64,000 bases of DNA from Pseudomonadota bacterium (GTDB taxonomy: Bacteria > Myxococcota > Myxococcia > Myxococcales > Myxococcaceae): contig JAFAAN010000052.1 of assembly GCA_023426545.1 (NCBI GenBank), positions 1 through 64,000 of the forward strand, in the 5' to 3' direction. The notes beneath the pieces were generated by a model. The model had not been told where the DNA came from. It ran no database searches and worked only from the letters and a program-made list of their open reading frames with translations. Of the stretch, positions 16,540 to 25,624 are shown one piece after another. Each line of letters starts with the position of its first letter. The stretch's first letter is position 1. Made by a program: the position numbers and the translations under genes.

Positions 16540-19130
16540 TGCCGCACGCCCGCGCAGCAGCGGAAGCCCACCGAGCTCGAACGCTCCGCGGGCTCCCCGT
16601 TCCTCCGCGCCGAGCAGCGCGCCGCAGCGTCTGGCAGGTCGAAGGCGCCGCCCTTCAGCGTGTAGCCCTGACTGCCGAAGCGCGAGGCCGTCCACTCCGC
16701 CGCGTTGCCGGTCAGGTCCATCACCGCGTAGCCGGACTTGCAGCGCGCGAAGCGGCCCGAGGCCGCCAGTCCCCCCTGCGCTCCCGCGGTGTTGCATGCG
16801 CCTGCCTCCTGCGCCTCGCCATACGGGAACCGCAGGTTGCCGGGGCCCTTGCATGCCTTCTCCCATTCCTCCTCGGTGCAGAGCCGCTTGCCCGCGCGCT
16901 CGCACATGCCCCGGGCGTCCTGCCAGGACACGGCCACCGCCGGCCTCCCGCCGGCCTGGTTGGGATACTCGTACTCATCCACGCAGAAGGAAGGCACCTG
17001 GATGCTCGCCACGGGCGGCTCGTCCGAGGCGCCCAGCGCATCGTCCTCCTTGCGCCCCATCTTGAAGGCGCCGCCGCTCACCAGCCGCATGCCCGCTGGA
17101 CAGCCGCCCTCGGACGCCCCAAGCGCGGCGCCACGCTCCACCCCGGACGCGGGCGCCGCACCGCGAGCCCCCTGCCTCTTGGTCTCCTGCAGCGCCTTGA
17201 AGATCAGGACGCCTCCGCCGGCCCCCAGGGCCAACCCACCGAGCACGAGCAACACCAACCCCAGCAACGAGCGCTTGGGCTTGGCGGCGCGGGTAGCGGG
17301 CCGGGTGAGCACCGCCCCCCGAGGCGCCGTGCGCGCGCCGGAAGTCTCGGGGGGCTCGTTCCGCTTCGCGGCGGAGCGAGAGCCCGTGTCCGCCCCCTCC
17401 GGGGCGCGGCGCCGGGTGCGCACGCCGGAGTCCTCGGCGGAGCGCGCCTTGCCACGGCTGCCCGTGTCCTCAGCGCCCGCATCGCGCGAGCGCGAGGAGG
17501 GCTCGTCCGGCGCGCCATCCCGGGCACGGGAGCGCGGGCGCCCCACCGCGGGCGCCGAATCCAGCGTGGGCGCACTGGAGCGGCCCTCCGGGACAGCCGG
17601 TACCGCGTCGAGGGTCATCGCGCTGGAGCGGCCATCCGTCACCGCGGGCGTTTCCAGCTGCGTGGGCGCGGAGGACCTGCTCAGCGCGGCCTCGGACTCC
17701 TGCGCCGACGCGGAAGCGCGCGCCCCCGCCTCGTCCGCCTCCCGTCGGGGTGGCGCGCTCCGGGAGGACGCGGCTGGCGCGGGCCGCGAGGTCCCCCCAG
17801 GCGCCGTGGGGGCCGCCTTCTGTGGAGCGGCAGGCGGCGCGATGAACGGCAGCGCCTGCTCCGTCAGGTGCTGGGAAGCGCCGGGCCTGCCCCGACCCAT
17901 GATGGCGGCCAACGACGCGGCGTCCAGGGGCTGCGTGGCATCCACCGGAGGCAGGTCCGGAACGGGCACGGGAGGCATCGGCGCCGCGACGCCAGGAGGC
18001 GGCGGCAGGTCCTCCTCCTGCACCGCGGGGAGCATGCCCGTGGGCACGGGCGGTGGTGGCCGCGCGGCCTGCCGGGCGGTGTTCGCCGCCGCGGTGCCCG
18101 GCGCGGAAGGAAGGCTCCGGGCGCGCGACACGACCGAGGCGGGCGTGCGCGCCAGGATGGCGGAGAACTCGCTAAGGAACTCGCCCGCCGTCTTCGGACG
18201 GACCAGCGGGTTGAAGTTGAGCGCGCGCCGGTACAGCGCCTCGATGGAGGTTGGCAGGTCCGGGTGGTGCATCGTCAGCCCGGGGATGACGCCGTCCTCG
18301 GGCACCAGCCCCGTGAGCATCTCGCCCACGATGACCGCGAGCGAGTACACGTCGATGCGCGTGTCGAGCTCGCCCCCAGCCACGTACTCCGGCGCGATGT
18401 AGACGTCCGCCCGCTGCCCCTTCTGGGCCTGGACGAAGGGCAGCTGCGGCACTGCGAGCCCCAGGCCGTAGTCCGTCACCTTGAGCAGGTCCGGCAGGAC
18501 GATGACGTTCTCCGGCTTGAGGTCGGAGTGCGGACCGAAGCGGTGCGCCGCGTCCAGGGCCGCGGCCATCTGCGACAGGAGCGGCTCCACTTCCTTGAGC
18601 GAGAAGAGCTGCCCGCGCGCCGTGCGCTGCTCCAGCATCCGGCGCAGCGTCATCCCCTCCAGCAGCTGCATGGTGAAGAAGGGCCGGTCCCCGTCCAGTC
18701 CCTCCTCGTACACGCGCAGGAGGTTCGGGTGGTTGAGCTTCTTGCCCGTCCGCATGGACAGCGAGAACTGGGTGCGCTCCTCGGGCTGCTGCACCAGGCG
18801 CGGGTGCACGGCCTTGAGCGCCACCTCGACGTCAATCTCCTCGTCCTGGGCCCGGAAGACGAAGCCCAGGGGACCGGAGCCCACCACCTCCAGGATGGCA
18901 TAGCGGCCGGCGACGACGTCCCCCACTTTGTAGGGCGCGCCATCCGCGCTCCGGCGGCGCGCCGCGCCAGCGGACGGACGCGCCGAGGCGTCATGCTTCA
19001 ACCCACAGGTGGGGCAGGTGTCTTGAGAGGCAGGAACGAGGCTGCCGCAGCGGTAGCAGAGCAAAGCAGGCGTACTCCAGGAGGCAGTCGGGGGGCCACC
19101 TCGGGGGAAGCCCAGCCTCTTATTCTGCAC
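16536..19130 (-). CDS. Membrane Ser/Thr protein kinase with extracytoplasmic formylglycine-enzyme-like domain
   Basis: 864 residues from GTG 19130. Order: zinc ribbon with Cys 25/28/39/42 (CYRCGSL...CPTCG); kinase domain about 70-335 with VGSGPLGFVFRA loop, Lys about 106 (VALKAVHP), catalytic loop HSDLKPENV (Arg of HRD replaced by Ser, Asp kept), DYG in place of DFG, and APEYVAGGELDTRIDVYSL; a long Pro/Ala/Arg/Ser-rich disordered linker; one membrane segment about 620-640; and a C-terminal SUMF1/FGE-type domain about 675-864 (AGMRLVSGGAFKMG, RLCTEEEWEKACKG, GNAAEWTAS, SVGFRCC). In many myxobacterial proteins this domain is a non-enzymatic sensor or binding module. HSD instead of HRD is common in RD-minus kinases. 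Confidence 0.9.
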   Translation of the reverse strand: MQNKRLGFPRGGPPTASWSTPALLCYRCGSLVPASQDTCPTCGLKHDASARPSAGAARRRSADGAPYKVGDVVAGRYAILEVVGSGPLGFVFRAQDEEIDVEVALKAVHPRLVQQPEERTQFSLSMRTGKKLNHPNLLRVYEEGLDGDRPFFTMQLLEGMTLRRMLEQRTARGQLFSLKEVEPLLSQMAAALDAAHRFGPHSDLKPENVIVLPDLLKVTDYGLGLAVPQLPFVQAQKGQRADVYIAPEYVAGGELDTRIDVYSLAVIVGEMLTGLVPEDGVIPGLTMHHPDLPTSIEALYRRALNFNPLVRPKTAGEFLSEFSAILARTPASVVSRARSLPSAPGTAAANTARQAARPPPPVPTGMLPAVQEEDLPPPPGVAAPMPPVPVPDLPPVDATQPLDAASLAAIMGRGRPGASQHLTEQALPFIAPPAAPQKAAPTAPGGTSRPAPAASSRSAPPRREADEAGARASASAQESEAALSRSSAPTQLETPAVTDGRSSAMTLDAVPAVPEGRSSAPTLDSAPAVGRPRSRARDGAPDEPSSRSRDAGAEDTGSRGKARSAEDSGVRTRRRAPEGADTGSRSAAKRNEPPETSGARTAPRGAVLTRPATRAAKPKRSLLGLVLLVLGGLALGAGGGVLIFKALQETKRQGARGAAPASGVERGAALGASEGGCPAGMRLVSGGAFKMGRKEDDALGASDEPPVASIQVPSFCVDEYEYPNQAGGRPAVAVSWQDARGMCERAGKRLCTEEEWEKACKGPGNLRFPYGEAQEAGACNTAGAQGGLAASGRFARCKSGYAVMDLTGNAAEWTASRFGSQGYTLKGGAFDLPDAAARCSARRNGEPAERSSSVGFRCCAGVRQ

Positions 19131-19172
19131 GCTCCCCTGTCATCAAGGAACGCCGAGCACGGGGAGCCGTGG

Positions 19173-19628
19173 CTAGCGTCCGGTGGACCCGAAGCCATTT
19201 CCGCCCCGGGAGGTTTCCTCCAGTACTTCCACTTCTTCCAGCGCCACCGCTGGCACGGCGGCCACGACCAGTTGGGCCACCCGGTCCCCCCGCCGCAGGG
19301 TGAAGGGCTCGTTGGAGAGGTTGATGAGGACCACCTGCACCTCGCCACGGTAATCCGCGTCCACCGTACCGGGCGCGTTGAGCAGCGTGACGCCGTGCCG
19401 CAGGGCCAGCCCCGAGCGTGGACGCACCTGCCCCTCGTACCCGGGAGGGAGCGCGAGCGCGAGGCCCGTGGGCACCGCCAGCCGCTCCAGCGGCCCCAGC
19501 ACCCGCTCCCCGTCGATGTCCGCGCGCAGGTCCAGGCCGGCGGCCTGCGCCGTCTCGTAGCGTGGAAGTGGCAGTGGCTCCGCATGGGTGCGCACGCGGC
19601 GCACCTTCACCGTGAGGGGGGAAGACAT
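19173..19628 (-). CDS. dut: dUTP diphosphatase (dUTPase)
   Basis: 151 residues from ATG 19628. It hydrolyses dUTP to dUMP, keeping uracil out of DNA and feeding thymidylate synthesis. All five motifs are visible: AAGLDLRADI, RPRSGLALRHG, LLNAPGTVDADYRGE, RRGDRVAQLVV and the C-terminal RGGNGFGSTGR that closes over the trimer active site. It is the last gene of the run that follows pnp (membrane protein, M23 peptidase, dut), 87 bases after the peptidase. Confidence 0.95.
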   Translation of the reverse strand: MSSPLTVKVRRVRTHAEPLPLPRYETAQAAGLDLRADIDGERVLGPLERLAVPTGLALALPPGYEGQVRPRSGLALRHGVTLLNAPGTVDADYRGEVQVVLINLSNEPFTLRRGDRVAQLVVAAVPAVALEEVEVLEETSRGGNGFGSTGR

Positions 19629-19715
19629 GGCCCGGGACGTAGCACAGGCACTCCCGCGCTCAACCCACTTCGTGCCACGGCGGCGTGACAAGCGCGTGCC
19701 CGGTGTCTCCGCTCC

Positions 19716-20726
19716 TCACGGCGCGGCGTCCTTCGCGACGGAACGCAAGGCGGTGCGGAACTTCAGCGGGTCCATGGGGCGCGCCGCCAGCTCCAACTGG
19801 TAGTGCAGGTGCGGCCCGGTGGAACGCCCCGTGTTGCCCGAGCGCGCGACGCGCTGCCCCCGCGTCACGCGCTGCCCCACCATCACCAGCAGCTCCGAGT
19901 TGTGGCAGTACGCCGTCGTCACGCCACGCCCGTGGTCCACCACCAGCACGCGGCCATTCACGGCGTCCTCGCTGGCGCGCCGGACCACGCCGTCCGCCAC
20001 CGCCACCACGGCGGTCCCCACCGGCACGCCCAGGTCCACGCCAGTGTGCAGCTTCCGCCGGCCGAGCACCGGGTGGTGGCGCTCGCCAAACGGGCTCGTC
20101 ACCCGCGCGCTCTCGTGGACGGGCCAGGCCAGCCCGAAGGCGGTGGCCAGCGCCAGCGCCTGGGCGGCGCCCACGGACGCGTCCTCGAAGCCCGGAGGGA
20201 GCTGGCTCGCGAGCCGCTCCAGCGTGGGAGCGCCCCCCTCCGCGCGCACCCGCTCCAAGGCGTAACGCGCGGGCACCCGCCCCGCGAAGAGCGCCGTCAG
20301 CCGGGCCTCGTCCCCCGGGAAGTCCTTCGCCAGCGCGGCGTGCAGCGTGCCCGCGGCCCCGGGCCCCTCCTTCACGTCCAGCAGGGCGGCGCTGGAGACG
20401 CCGAGCTCCGAGGCCAGCGCCAGCACGGGCTCCCGCGCGCGGTCGTCCACCGACTTGAGCGCCAGGTGGGTGCCCCACGCCAGCGCCTCCGCGTCCGTGA
20501 GCCGCCTCGCCAGGGGCAGCTCGGGCGCCACCAGCGGCGATGCCACGGAGGTACCGCTCACGCCGTCGTAGTACGCGAGCAGCGGACGCGCGCTGCTCCG
20601 CGTCCCCGTGGCCCACGCCGCCGCCTTGCGCACCAGCGCGCCCGCGGGCGTGTGGTGGTACGCCGCCCACAGGCACAGCGCGGCCATGCAGAAGTCCAGC
20701 AGTCCCTTCACGCGGCGCGGGAACAT
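19716..20726 (-). CDS. Membrane-anchored M23 (LytM-type) peptidase
   Basis: 336 residues from ATG 20726; GTG 20732, right after the upstream stop, is also possible. A hydrophobic N-terminal segment (about 9-26) anchors it; the middle 150 residues are helical and Ala-rich; the last 130 residues are an M23 domain with RVTSPFGERHHPVLGRRKLH, Zn ligands LHTGVDLG (HxxxD) and GPHLHYQLEL (HxH). All zinc and catalytic positions are kept, so it should be an active cell-wall endopeptidase. It lies directly after a multi-pass membrane protein gene with no spacer, which suggests the two act together. Confidence 0.88.
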   Translation of the reverse strand: MFPRRVKGLLDFCMAALCLWAAYHHTPAGALVRKAAAWATGTRSSARPLLAYYDGVSGTSVASPLVAPELPLARRLTDAEALAWGTHLALKSVDDRAREPVLALASELGVSSAALLDVKEGPGAAGTLHAALAKDFPGDEARLTALFAGRVPARYALERVRAEGGAPTLERLASQLPPGFEDASVGAAQALALATAFGLAWPVHESARVTSPFGERHHPVLGRRKLHTGVDLGVPVGTAVVAVADGVVRRASEDAVNGRVLVVDHGRGVTTAYCHNSELLVMVGQRVTRGQRVARSGNTGRSTGPHLHYQLELAARPMDPLKFRTALRSVAKDAAP

Positions 20727-20732
20727 GGGCAC

Positions 20733-21527
20733 CTACCGGAAGAAGGACAGCACGGGCGCCGCATCCATCACCGCCGCCACGGCCAGCGGCACCACCACCG
20801 CGCAGCCTGGCAGCCCCCGCCGCCAGGCCCTCCGGCCCCCGGCCTCCTCGCAGAGGGCATCCGCGTGTTGCAGGTTGCGCAGCACCGCGCGCCAGCCCAG
20901 CGACACGAGCACCCCCACCAGCCCGGCCACGGCCAGCGCGCGCGCCGCGACGTCCGCCGCCGCGTCACCGAACAGCTCGCGCCAGGACAGGTACACCGAG
21001 CCCTGGATGAGCTTCCCCACCGCGCACGCGCCCGCCAGCACCACCGCCGCCGTCGCCAGGGGGCGCAGCCAACGCGTGGGCGTGGGCTTGCGCAGGCACC
21101 GCGTCCACAGCGCCCGCCACGTCGGCCCCGCGGCCGGCGGCGCCAGCACCGCGCGCCACGCCTCTACCGGAGCGGGAGCGCTGGACTCCCGGTAGCCCAG
21201 CGCGGGCAGCGCCAGCACGAGGTCCGCGCACAGCTCCCACGCGAGCGCCAGGAAGCGCGCGATCCGCGTGCGCTGCTCCAGCGACACCCACTCCACCAGG
21301 GGCGCCGTCAGCGCGTAGCGGCCGACGAAGGCGTCGAAGGCGGCGTCCACCCGGTCCACCAGCGCCAGCAGCCGGTCGTCCAGCGTGTCCGCCGCCGAGT
21401 GCACCCCCACCGCCACCAGCGCCACCAGCCCCAACGGCATGAACGCCCAGCGGAAGCCGCCCAGGAACCGGGAGACGCCCGCAAGGAGCGGCGGAGAAGG
21501 CGGCGCAGCGGGTGGTCGAGGTGGCAA
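20733..21527 (-). CDS. Multi-pass membrane protein, function unknown
   Basis: 264 residues; start TTG 21527 is supported by GGAGG five bases upstream and the lack of ATG or GTG near the front. Hydrophobic helices at about 24-44 (WAFMPLGLVALVAVGVHS), 90-110, 160-178 (ATAAVVLAGACAVGKLI), 190-215 and 235-255. No family recognised. It ends with TAG immediately before the M23 peptidase gene, so both are probably translated from one message. It lies downstream of the pnp terminator on the same strand. Confidence 0.6.
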   Translation of the reverse strand: MPPRPPAAPPSPPLLAGVSRFLGGFRWAFMPLGLVALVAVGVHSAADTLDDRLLALVDRVDAAFDAFVGRYALTAPLVEWVSLEQRTRIARFLALAWELCADLVLALPALGYRESSAPAPVEAWRAVLAPPAAGPTWRALWTRCLRKPTPTRWLRPLATAAVVLAGACAVGKLIQGSVYLSWRELFGDAAADVAARALAVAGLVGVLVSLGWRAVLRNLQHADALCEEAGGRRAWRRGLPGCAVVVPLAVAAVMDAAPVLSFFR

Positions 21528-21600
21528 GCAGCCTCCAGCGCGGATGGGGCTCGCACCTCAACGCACGGCCCCACAGGAGGGTCTAAGCCAGGACCGCCGG

Positions 21601-21642
21601 AAACGAAAACACCCCCTCCCGCGCGGTGGCGGAAGGGGGCGT
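21601..21642 (-). terminator. Intrinsic terminator of pnp
   Basis: Arms 21612-21622 and 21629-21639 form an 11-bp stem with one G-U on the minus-strand RNA, followed by TGTTTTCGTTT (21611-21601). It lies 48 bases after the pnp stop codon. Confidence 0.8.
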
Positions 21643-21686
21643 GACGAGCGCCGGGCTCCCTTGGCGGGAGCCTCGGCTGCGTAGGA

Positions 21687-23858
21687 CTAGGCCTTCGCGT
21701 CGGGCTGCGTGGGGGCCGGGGCCGCGGACTGCGCGGCGGCGGCCTCGGTGGCGGCGCCCTGCTGCGCCGCTCGCTCCGCCATGGCCTCCTTGCGAGACAG
21801 GCGAATCTTGCCCGTCTTGTCGATGCTGACGACCTTCACCAGCACCTCGTCGCCCTCGTTCAGCACGTCGGAGACGCTCTTGACGCGCTTGTCGGACAGC
21901 TCGGAGATGTGGATGAGGCCGTCGGTGCCCGGGAACAGCTCCACGAAGGCGCCGAACTCGGCGATCTTGCGCACCGTGCCCGTGTAGATCTTCCCGATCT
22001 CCGCCTCGCGGGTCAGCGCCTGAATCATCGCGATGGCGGCCTTCACGGCCTCGCCGTTCGCGCTGGCGATGTCCACGCGGCCCGAGTCCTCGATATTAAT
22101 CGCGGCACCCGTGCGGGCGATGATGTCCTTGATGACCTTGCCGCCCGGCCCGATGACGTTCTTGATGAACTCGGGACGAATCTGGATGGTGGTGATGCGC
22201 GGCGCGTACTGGCTGATCTCCTTGCGGGACTCGGCCAGCGTCTTGAGCATCTCGCCCAGGATGTGGAGGCGGCCCTGACGCGCCTGCTCCAGCGCGCGGC
22301 TCATGATCTCCGTCGTCAGACCGGTGATCTTGATGTCCATCTGGATGGACGTGATGCCCTTCGAGGTGCCGCACACCTTGAAGTCCATGTCGCCCAGGTG
22401 GTCCTCGTCACCGAGGATGTCGGAGAGGATGGCAATCTTGTCGCCCTCCTTCACCAGGCCCATGGCGATACCCGCCACCGGGGCCTTCAGCGGAACACCC
22501 GCGTCCATCAGCGCCAGCGTGCCGCCGCAGACGGAGGCCATGGACGAGGAGCCGTTGGACTCCAGGATGTCCGACACCAGGCGCACCGTGTACGGGAAGG
22601 ACTCGCCCTTCGGCACCATGTTGCGCAGCGCGCGCTCCGCCAGGGCGCCGTGGCCCACCTCGCGGCGGCCCGGACCACGCAGCGGCTTGGTCTCGTTCAC
22701 GCTGAACGGCGGGAAGTTGTAGTGCAGCATGAAGCGCTTGAAGGCCATGCCGCCCAGCATCTCCAGGCGCTGCTCGTCATCGCTGGTGCCCAGCGTGGTG
22801 ACGACGAGCGCCTGCGTCTCGCCGCGGGTGAAGAGCGCGCTGCCGTGGGTGCGCGGGAGCACGCCCACTTCGCACGTAATCGGGCGGACCACGTCATGGC
22901 CACGGTCGCCGATGCGGCCACCGTTGACCGTCATCTCACGCATGTGCTCGTACTTCAGGTCCTCGACCACCGACTTGGCGTGCTTCTCCACCTGCGGCGT
23001 GAAGCCCTCGCCCATCTGCTCCTTGAGCTTCGCGAGCGCGTCCTTCTTCGCCTTGGAGAGCGCCTCGTAGCGGGCGCCCTTCTCCTTGATGGCGTAGCCG
23101 GCCTTGACGCCGTCCATGACCAGCTCGCGCACCTTGGCGCGCAGGGCCTCGTCCACCGCGGGGGCCTTCTCGTAGGCGCGCACCTGCTTGTTCAGCTCGC
23201 GCCGCAACTCGTCCTGCAGGTCCAGCGCGGGCTGCGCCGCCTTGAAGCCGAAGTCGAGCGCCGCGACCATGTCGGCCTCGGAGACCTCCTCCGCGCCGCC
23301 TTCCACCATGACGATGGCCTCGCGGCTCACCGCCATGACCAGGTCCAGGTCGCTCTGCTCGCGCTGCTTCGCGGTGGGGTTCGCCACCAGCTCGCCGCCG
23401 ACGCGGCCCACGCGGATGCCGGCGATGGGGCCGTTGAACGGGATGTCCGACACCCACAGCGCCGCGGAGGCGCCGGTGATGCCATGGATGTCACCCTCGT
23501 TCTCCGGGTCGGAGGAGATGACGCCCGCGATGATCTGCGTCTCGTACGCGTAGCCCTCCGGGAACAGGGGGCGGCAGGAGCGGTCGACCAGGCGGCTGGC
23601 CAGGGTCTCCTTCTCCGTGAGGCGGCCCTCGCGCTTGAAGTAGCTGCCCGGGATGCGGCCCGCCGAGTACAGCTTCTCCTGGTACTCCACCGTCAGGGGG
23701 AGGAAGTCGACGTCCTTCTTCTCCCGGGCGCTCACCGCCGTCACGAGCAGCATGGTGTCGCCATAGCGGACCACCACCGAGCCGTCGGCCTGCTTGGCCA
23801 TACGACCCACTTCGATGCTCAGCTCGCTCTCGCCAATCTTGACGCTCTTCTTCAACAT
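21687..23858 (-). CDS. pnp: Polynucleotide phosphorylase
   Basis: 723 residues from ATG 23858, preceded by AGAGG. A 3'-to-5' phosphorolytic exoribonuclease and component of the RNA degradosome. Two RNase PH modules (about 10-230 and 310-545), a KH domain (ITTIQIRPEFIKNVIGPGGK, about 555-610) and an S1 domain (GKIYTGTVRKIAEFGAFVEL, about 620-690) are all present, plus an Ala-rich tail. The catalytic-core signatures RPLFPEGYAYETQI and RREVGHGALAERAL are intact. It lies after rpsO with a 384-base spacer that holds several hairpins, the usual place where the enzyme controls its own message. Confidence 0.97.
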   Translation of the reverse strand: MLKKSVKIGESELSIEVGRMAKQADGSVVVRYGDTMLLVTAVSAREKKDVDFLPLTVEYQEKLYSAGRIPGSYFKREGRLTEKETLASRLVDRSCRPLFPEGYAYETQIIAGVISSDPENEGDIHGITGASAALWVSDIPFNGPIAGIRVGRVGGELVANPTAKQREQSDLDLVMAVSREAIVMVEGGAEEVSEADMVAALDFGFKAAQPALDLQDELRRELNKQVRAYEKAPAVDEALRAKVRELVMDGVKAGYAIKEKGARYEALSKAKKDALAKLKEQMGEGFTPQVEKHAKSVVEDLKYEHMREMTVNGGRIGDRGHDVVRPITCEVGVLPRTHGSALFTRGETQALVVTTLGTSDDEQRLEMLGGMAFKRFMLHYNFPPFSVNETKPLRGPGRREVGHGALAERALRNMVPKGESFPYTVRLVSDILESNGSSSMASVCGGTLALMDAGVPLKAPVAGIAMGLVKEGDKIAILSDILGDEDHLGDMDFKVCGTSKGITSIQMDIKITGLTTEIMSRALEQARQGRLHILGEMLKTLAESRKEISQYAPRITTIQIRPEFIKNVIGPGGKVIKDIIARTGAAINIEDSGRVDIASANGEAVKAAIAMIQALTREAEIGKIYTGTVRKIAEFGAFVELFPGTDGLIHISELSDKRVKSVSDVLNEGDEVLVKVVSIDKTGKIRLSRKEAMAERAAQQGAATEAAAAQSAAPAPTQPDAKA

Positions 23859-24242
23859 GTCCGTGCCTCTGGGTACTTCAGGGGCGAAGACCCCACCGCG
23901 TGCACCCGGCCCGCGAAATGGGCCTGGCACCCCGGGAGGGCCCTCGGGGTGTATGAGCGGTCACCCGCGCCTCAAGTCAGGCGCCAGTTGAGGCAACCGC
24001 TGGCATGTACTGCGGGGGCGCTTGTGGGACGCCGGAGGGATGTCTCGGAACTTTTGATCCCTGATCGCAGGGGCCGACCGCGGTCAGCCCCTCCGAACGG
24101 AAACCAAAACCTCCACAGCCACCACTCCCTCGCCCGCCTCCACCCACCGCGCTTCCGCTGCTTCAACTCACTGCGTGAATCCCTACGTCTTAAACGCGCG
24201 GGGCGCTGGTTTCTGCCAGCGCCCCGGGTCCTGCTCAACTGC
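23859..24242 (-). promoter_or_regulatory. rpsO-pnp spacer, probable pnp leader
   Basis: This 384-base stretch has no gene. On the minus strand it holds, in order, the rpsO hairpin (24225-24200), a hairpin at 24091-24070 (GGGGC...GCCCC with one mismatch) and a hairpin close to the pnp start at 23951-23928 (CACCCCG with CGGGGTG). In other bacteria a hairpin in the pnp leader is cut by RNase III and then bound by PNPase to repress itself; the position fits, but the mechanism here is inferred. Confidence 0.5.
24200..24225 (-). terminator. rpsO terminator or attenuator hairpin
   Basis: A perfect 10-bp stem, GGGGCGCTGG with CCAGCGCCCC, and a 6-base loop, 17 bases after the rpsO stop. Only a weak U-rich stretch follows, so partial read-through into pnp is likely. 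Confidence 0.7.
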
Positions 24243-24512
24243 CTACTTGCGGATGCCGAGGCCGTCGATGAGCTTCTTGTACCGCGCGACGTCCTTGGCC
24301 TTCAGGTAGTCCAGCAGGCGGCGGCGCTGACCGACCAGCTTCAGCAGACCGCGGCGGGAGTGGTGGTCCTTCTTGTGCGTCTTGAAGTGCTCCGTGAGCA
24401 TGGTGATGCGCTCGGACAGCAGCGCCACCTGCACCTCGGGGGACCCCGTATCCGTTTCGTGGGTCCGGAACTTCGACACCAGCTCCGACTTACGCTCCTG
24501 ATGCAGCGACAT
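24243..24512 (-). CDS. rpsO: 30S ribosomal protein S15
   Basis: 89 residues, the standard length. Primary binding protein for the 16S central domain. Typical features: TDTGSPEVQVALLSERI, LTEHFKTHKKDHHSRRGLL, VGQRRRLLDYLK. It has its own sigma-70-like promoter about 100 bases upstream, inside the gap to truB, and is followed by a strong hairpin and pnp, the same order as in many bacteria. Confidence 0.97.
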   Translation of the reverse strand: MSLHQERKSELVSKFRTHETDTGSPEVQVALLSERITMLTEHFKTHKKDHHSRRGLLKLVGQRRRLLDYLKAKDVARYKKLIDGLGIRK

Positions 24513-24611
24513 TCGACTCTTCCTAGCCCGCTCCGGTGGAGGTTGCTGCTCGCGTCACCACGGTCCGCGGAGGGGTACAGACCGGGTTCGTCCTTCTGGC
24601 GAGCGGGGGGG

Positions 24612-24640
24612 CTTATAAGCTTCACCCCCCGTGGGGTCAA
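24612..24640 (-). promoter_or_regulatory. Sigma-70 promoter for rpsO
   Basis: TTGACC (24640-24635), a 17-base spacer, then TATAAG (24617-24612): 5 of 6 matches in each box. The start point would fall near 24605, leaving a leader of about 90 bases before rpsO. Confidence 0.75.
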
Positions 24641-24722
24641 CCATCGACGCCGGCCCGCCAGCCCCGGAAGGTCCGGGACTATGAGGAGACGTACAGCCAC
24701 AACCCCGCGAAAAGTCCCGGCT

Positions 24723-25592
24723 TCAGACGAGCACCCGCAGATAGCGCAGGCGGCCCGCCACGACCTCGGCGACCGCCAGCAGCGCGCCATCTGGCCCCAT
24801 GACACGCACCCGTCCGGACCGGCCCGCGGGCACCTCCACCGGGACGCCGTGGGACACGCGCTTGGCCTCGGCCGCCCCCACGCAGACCTCGGGCAGCTCC
24901 ACCAGCGCGTCGGACATGGACACCAGGCGGCCGGCCAGCGCGCCCTGCTCGAGGAGGCCGGGCAGCTCCGCCAGCGGCAGCGCCCGCGCCAGGGAGAAGG
25001 GCCCGCTGGCGGTGCGCCGCAGCGCCTCCAGGTGCGCGCCGCAGCCCAGCGCGCGCCCCACGTCCTGCGCCAGCGTGCGCACGAAGAAGCCCTTGGAGCA
25101 GCGCACCGACAGCTGCAACCGGTCCGCGGAGAAGTCACGGAGGATGAGCTCATAGACGGTCACCCGCCGGGCGGCCCGCTCCACCTCCTCCCCCGCGCGA
25201 GCCAGCTCGTAGAGCCGCTTCCCGCCCACCTTCACCGCTGAGTACATGGGCGGCACCTGGTCAAAGGTGCCGCGGAAGCGCGCCAGCGCCTCCTCGATGA
25301 GCGCGGGCGTCAAGGGAGGTACCGGCGCCTGCGCCGTCACCTGCCCCTCGGCGTCCAGCGTGTCCGTCTCCGAGCCCAGGCGCACCGTGGCGTCATAGGC
25401 CTTGTCGCCCTCGGTGATGAAGCCCGCCACCTTGGTGGCCTCTCCCAGACAGAGGGGCAGCACCCCGGTGGCCATGGGGTCCAGGGTGCCGGTGTGGCCC
25501 ACCTTCTTCAGGCGGAGCAGCGAGCGCACCTGGCGGACCACGTCGAACGACGTGGGACCAGAGGGCTTGTCGATGACGAGGACGCCGTCCAT
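24723..25592 (-). CDS. truB: tRNA pseudouridine-55 synthase
   Basis: 289 residues. Makes the pseudouridine in the T-loop of all elongator tRNAs. The catalytic motif GHTGTLDPMATGVL (Asp nucleophile about residue 39) is intact, with DKPSGPTSFDVVR at the front and CSKGFFVRTLAQDVG (family motif III) later. The C-terminal 70 residues form a PUA-like domain. Second-to-last gene of the nusA-infB cluster, 32 bases after rbfA. Confidence 0.96.
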   Translation of the reverse strand: MDGVLVIDKPSGPTSFDVVRQVRSLLRLKKVGHTGTLDPMATGVLPLCLGEATKVAGFITEGDKAYDATVRLGSETDTLDAEGQVTAQAPVPPLTPALIEEALARFRGTFDQVPPMYSAVKVGGKRLYELARAGEEVERAARRVTVYELILRDFSADRLQLSVRCSKGFFVRTLAQDVGRALGCGAHLEALRRTASGPFSLARALPLAELPGLLEQGALAGRLVSMSDALVELPEVCVGAAEAKRVSHGVPVEVPAGRSGRVRVMGPDGALLAVAEVVAGRLRYLRVLV

Positions 25593-25624
25593 GTCACGCC
25601 AATACTGGAGGCACGGGGCTGGAA

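Noticed and set aside
16539..19688. Plus-strand open frame of 1049 codons
   Set aside because: Antisense to the kinase-FGE gene and dut, with Arg/Gly/His-rich noise translation.
21909..25241. Plus-strand open frame of 1110 codons
   Set aside because: It runs antisense over pnp, rpsO and truB. Stops are rare in this frame because of the third-position G/C bias; no domain is seen.
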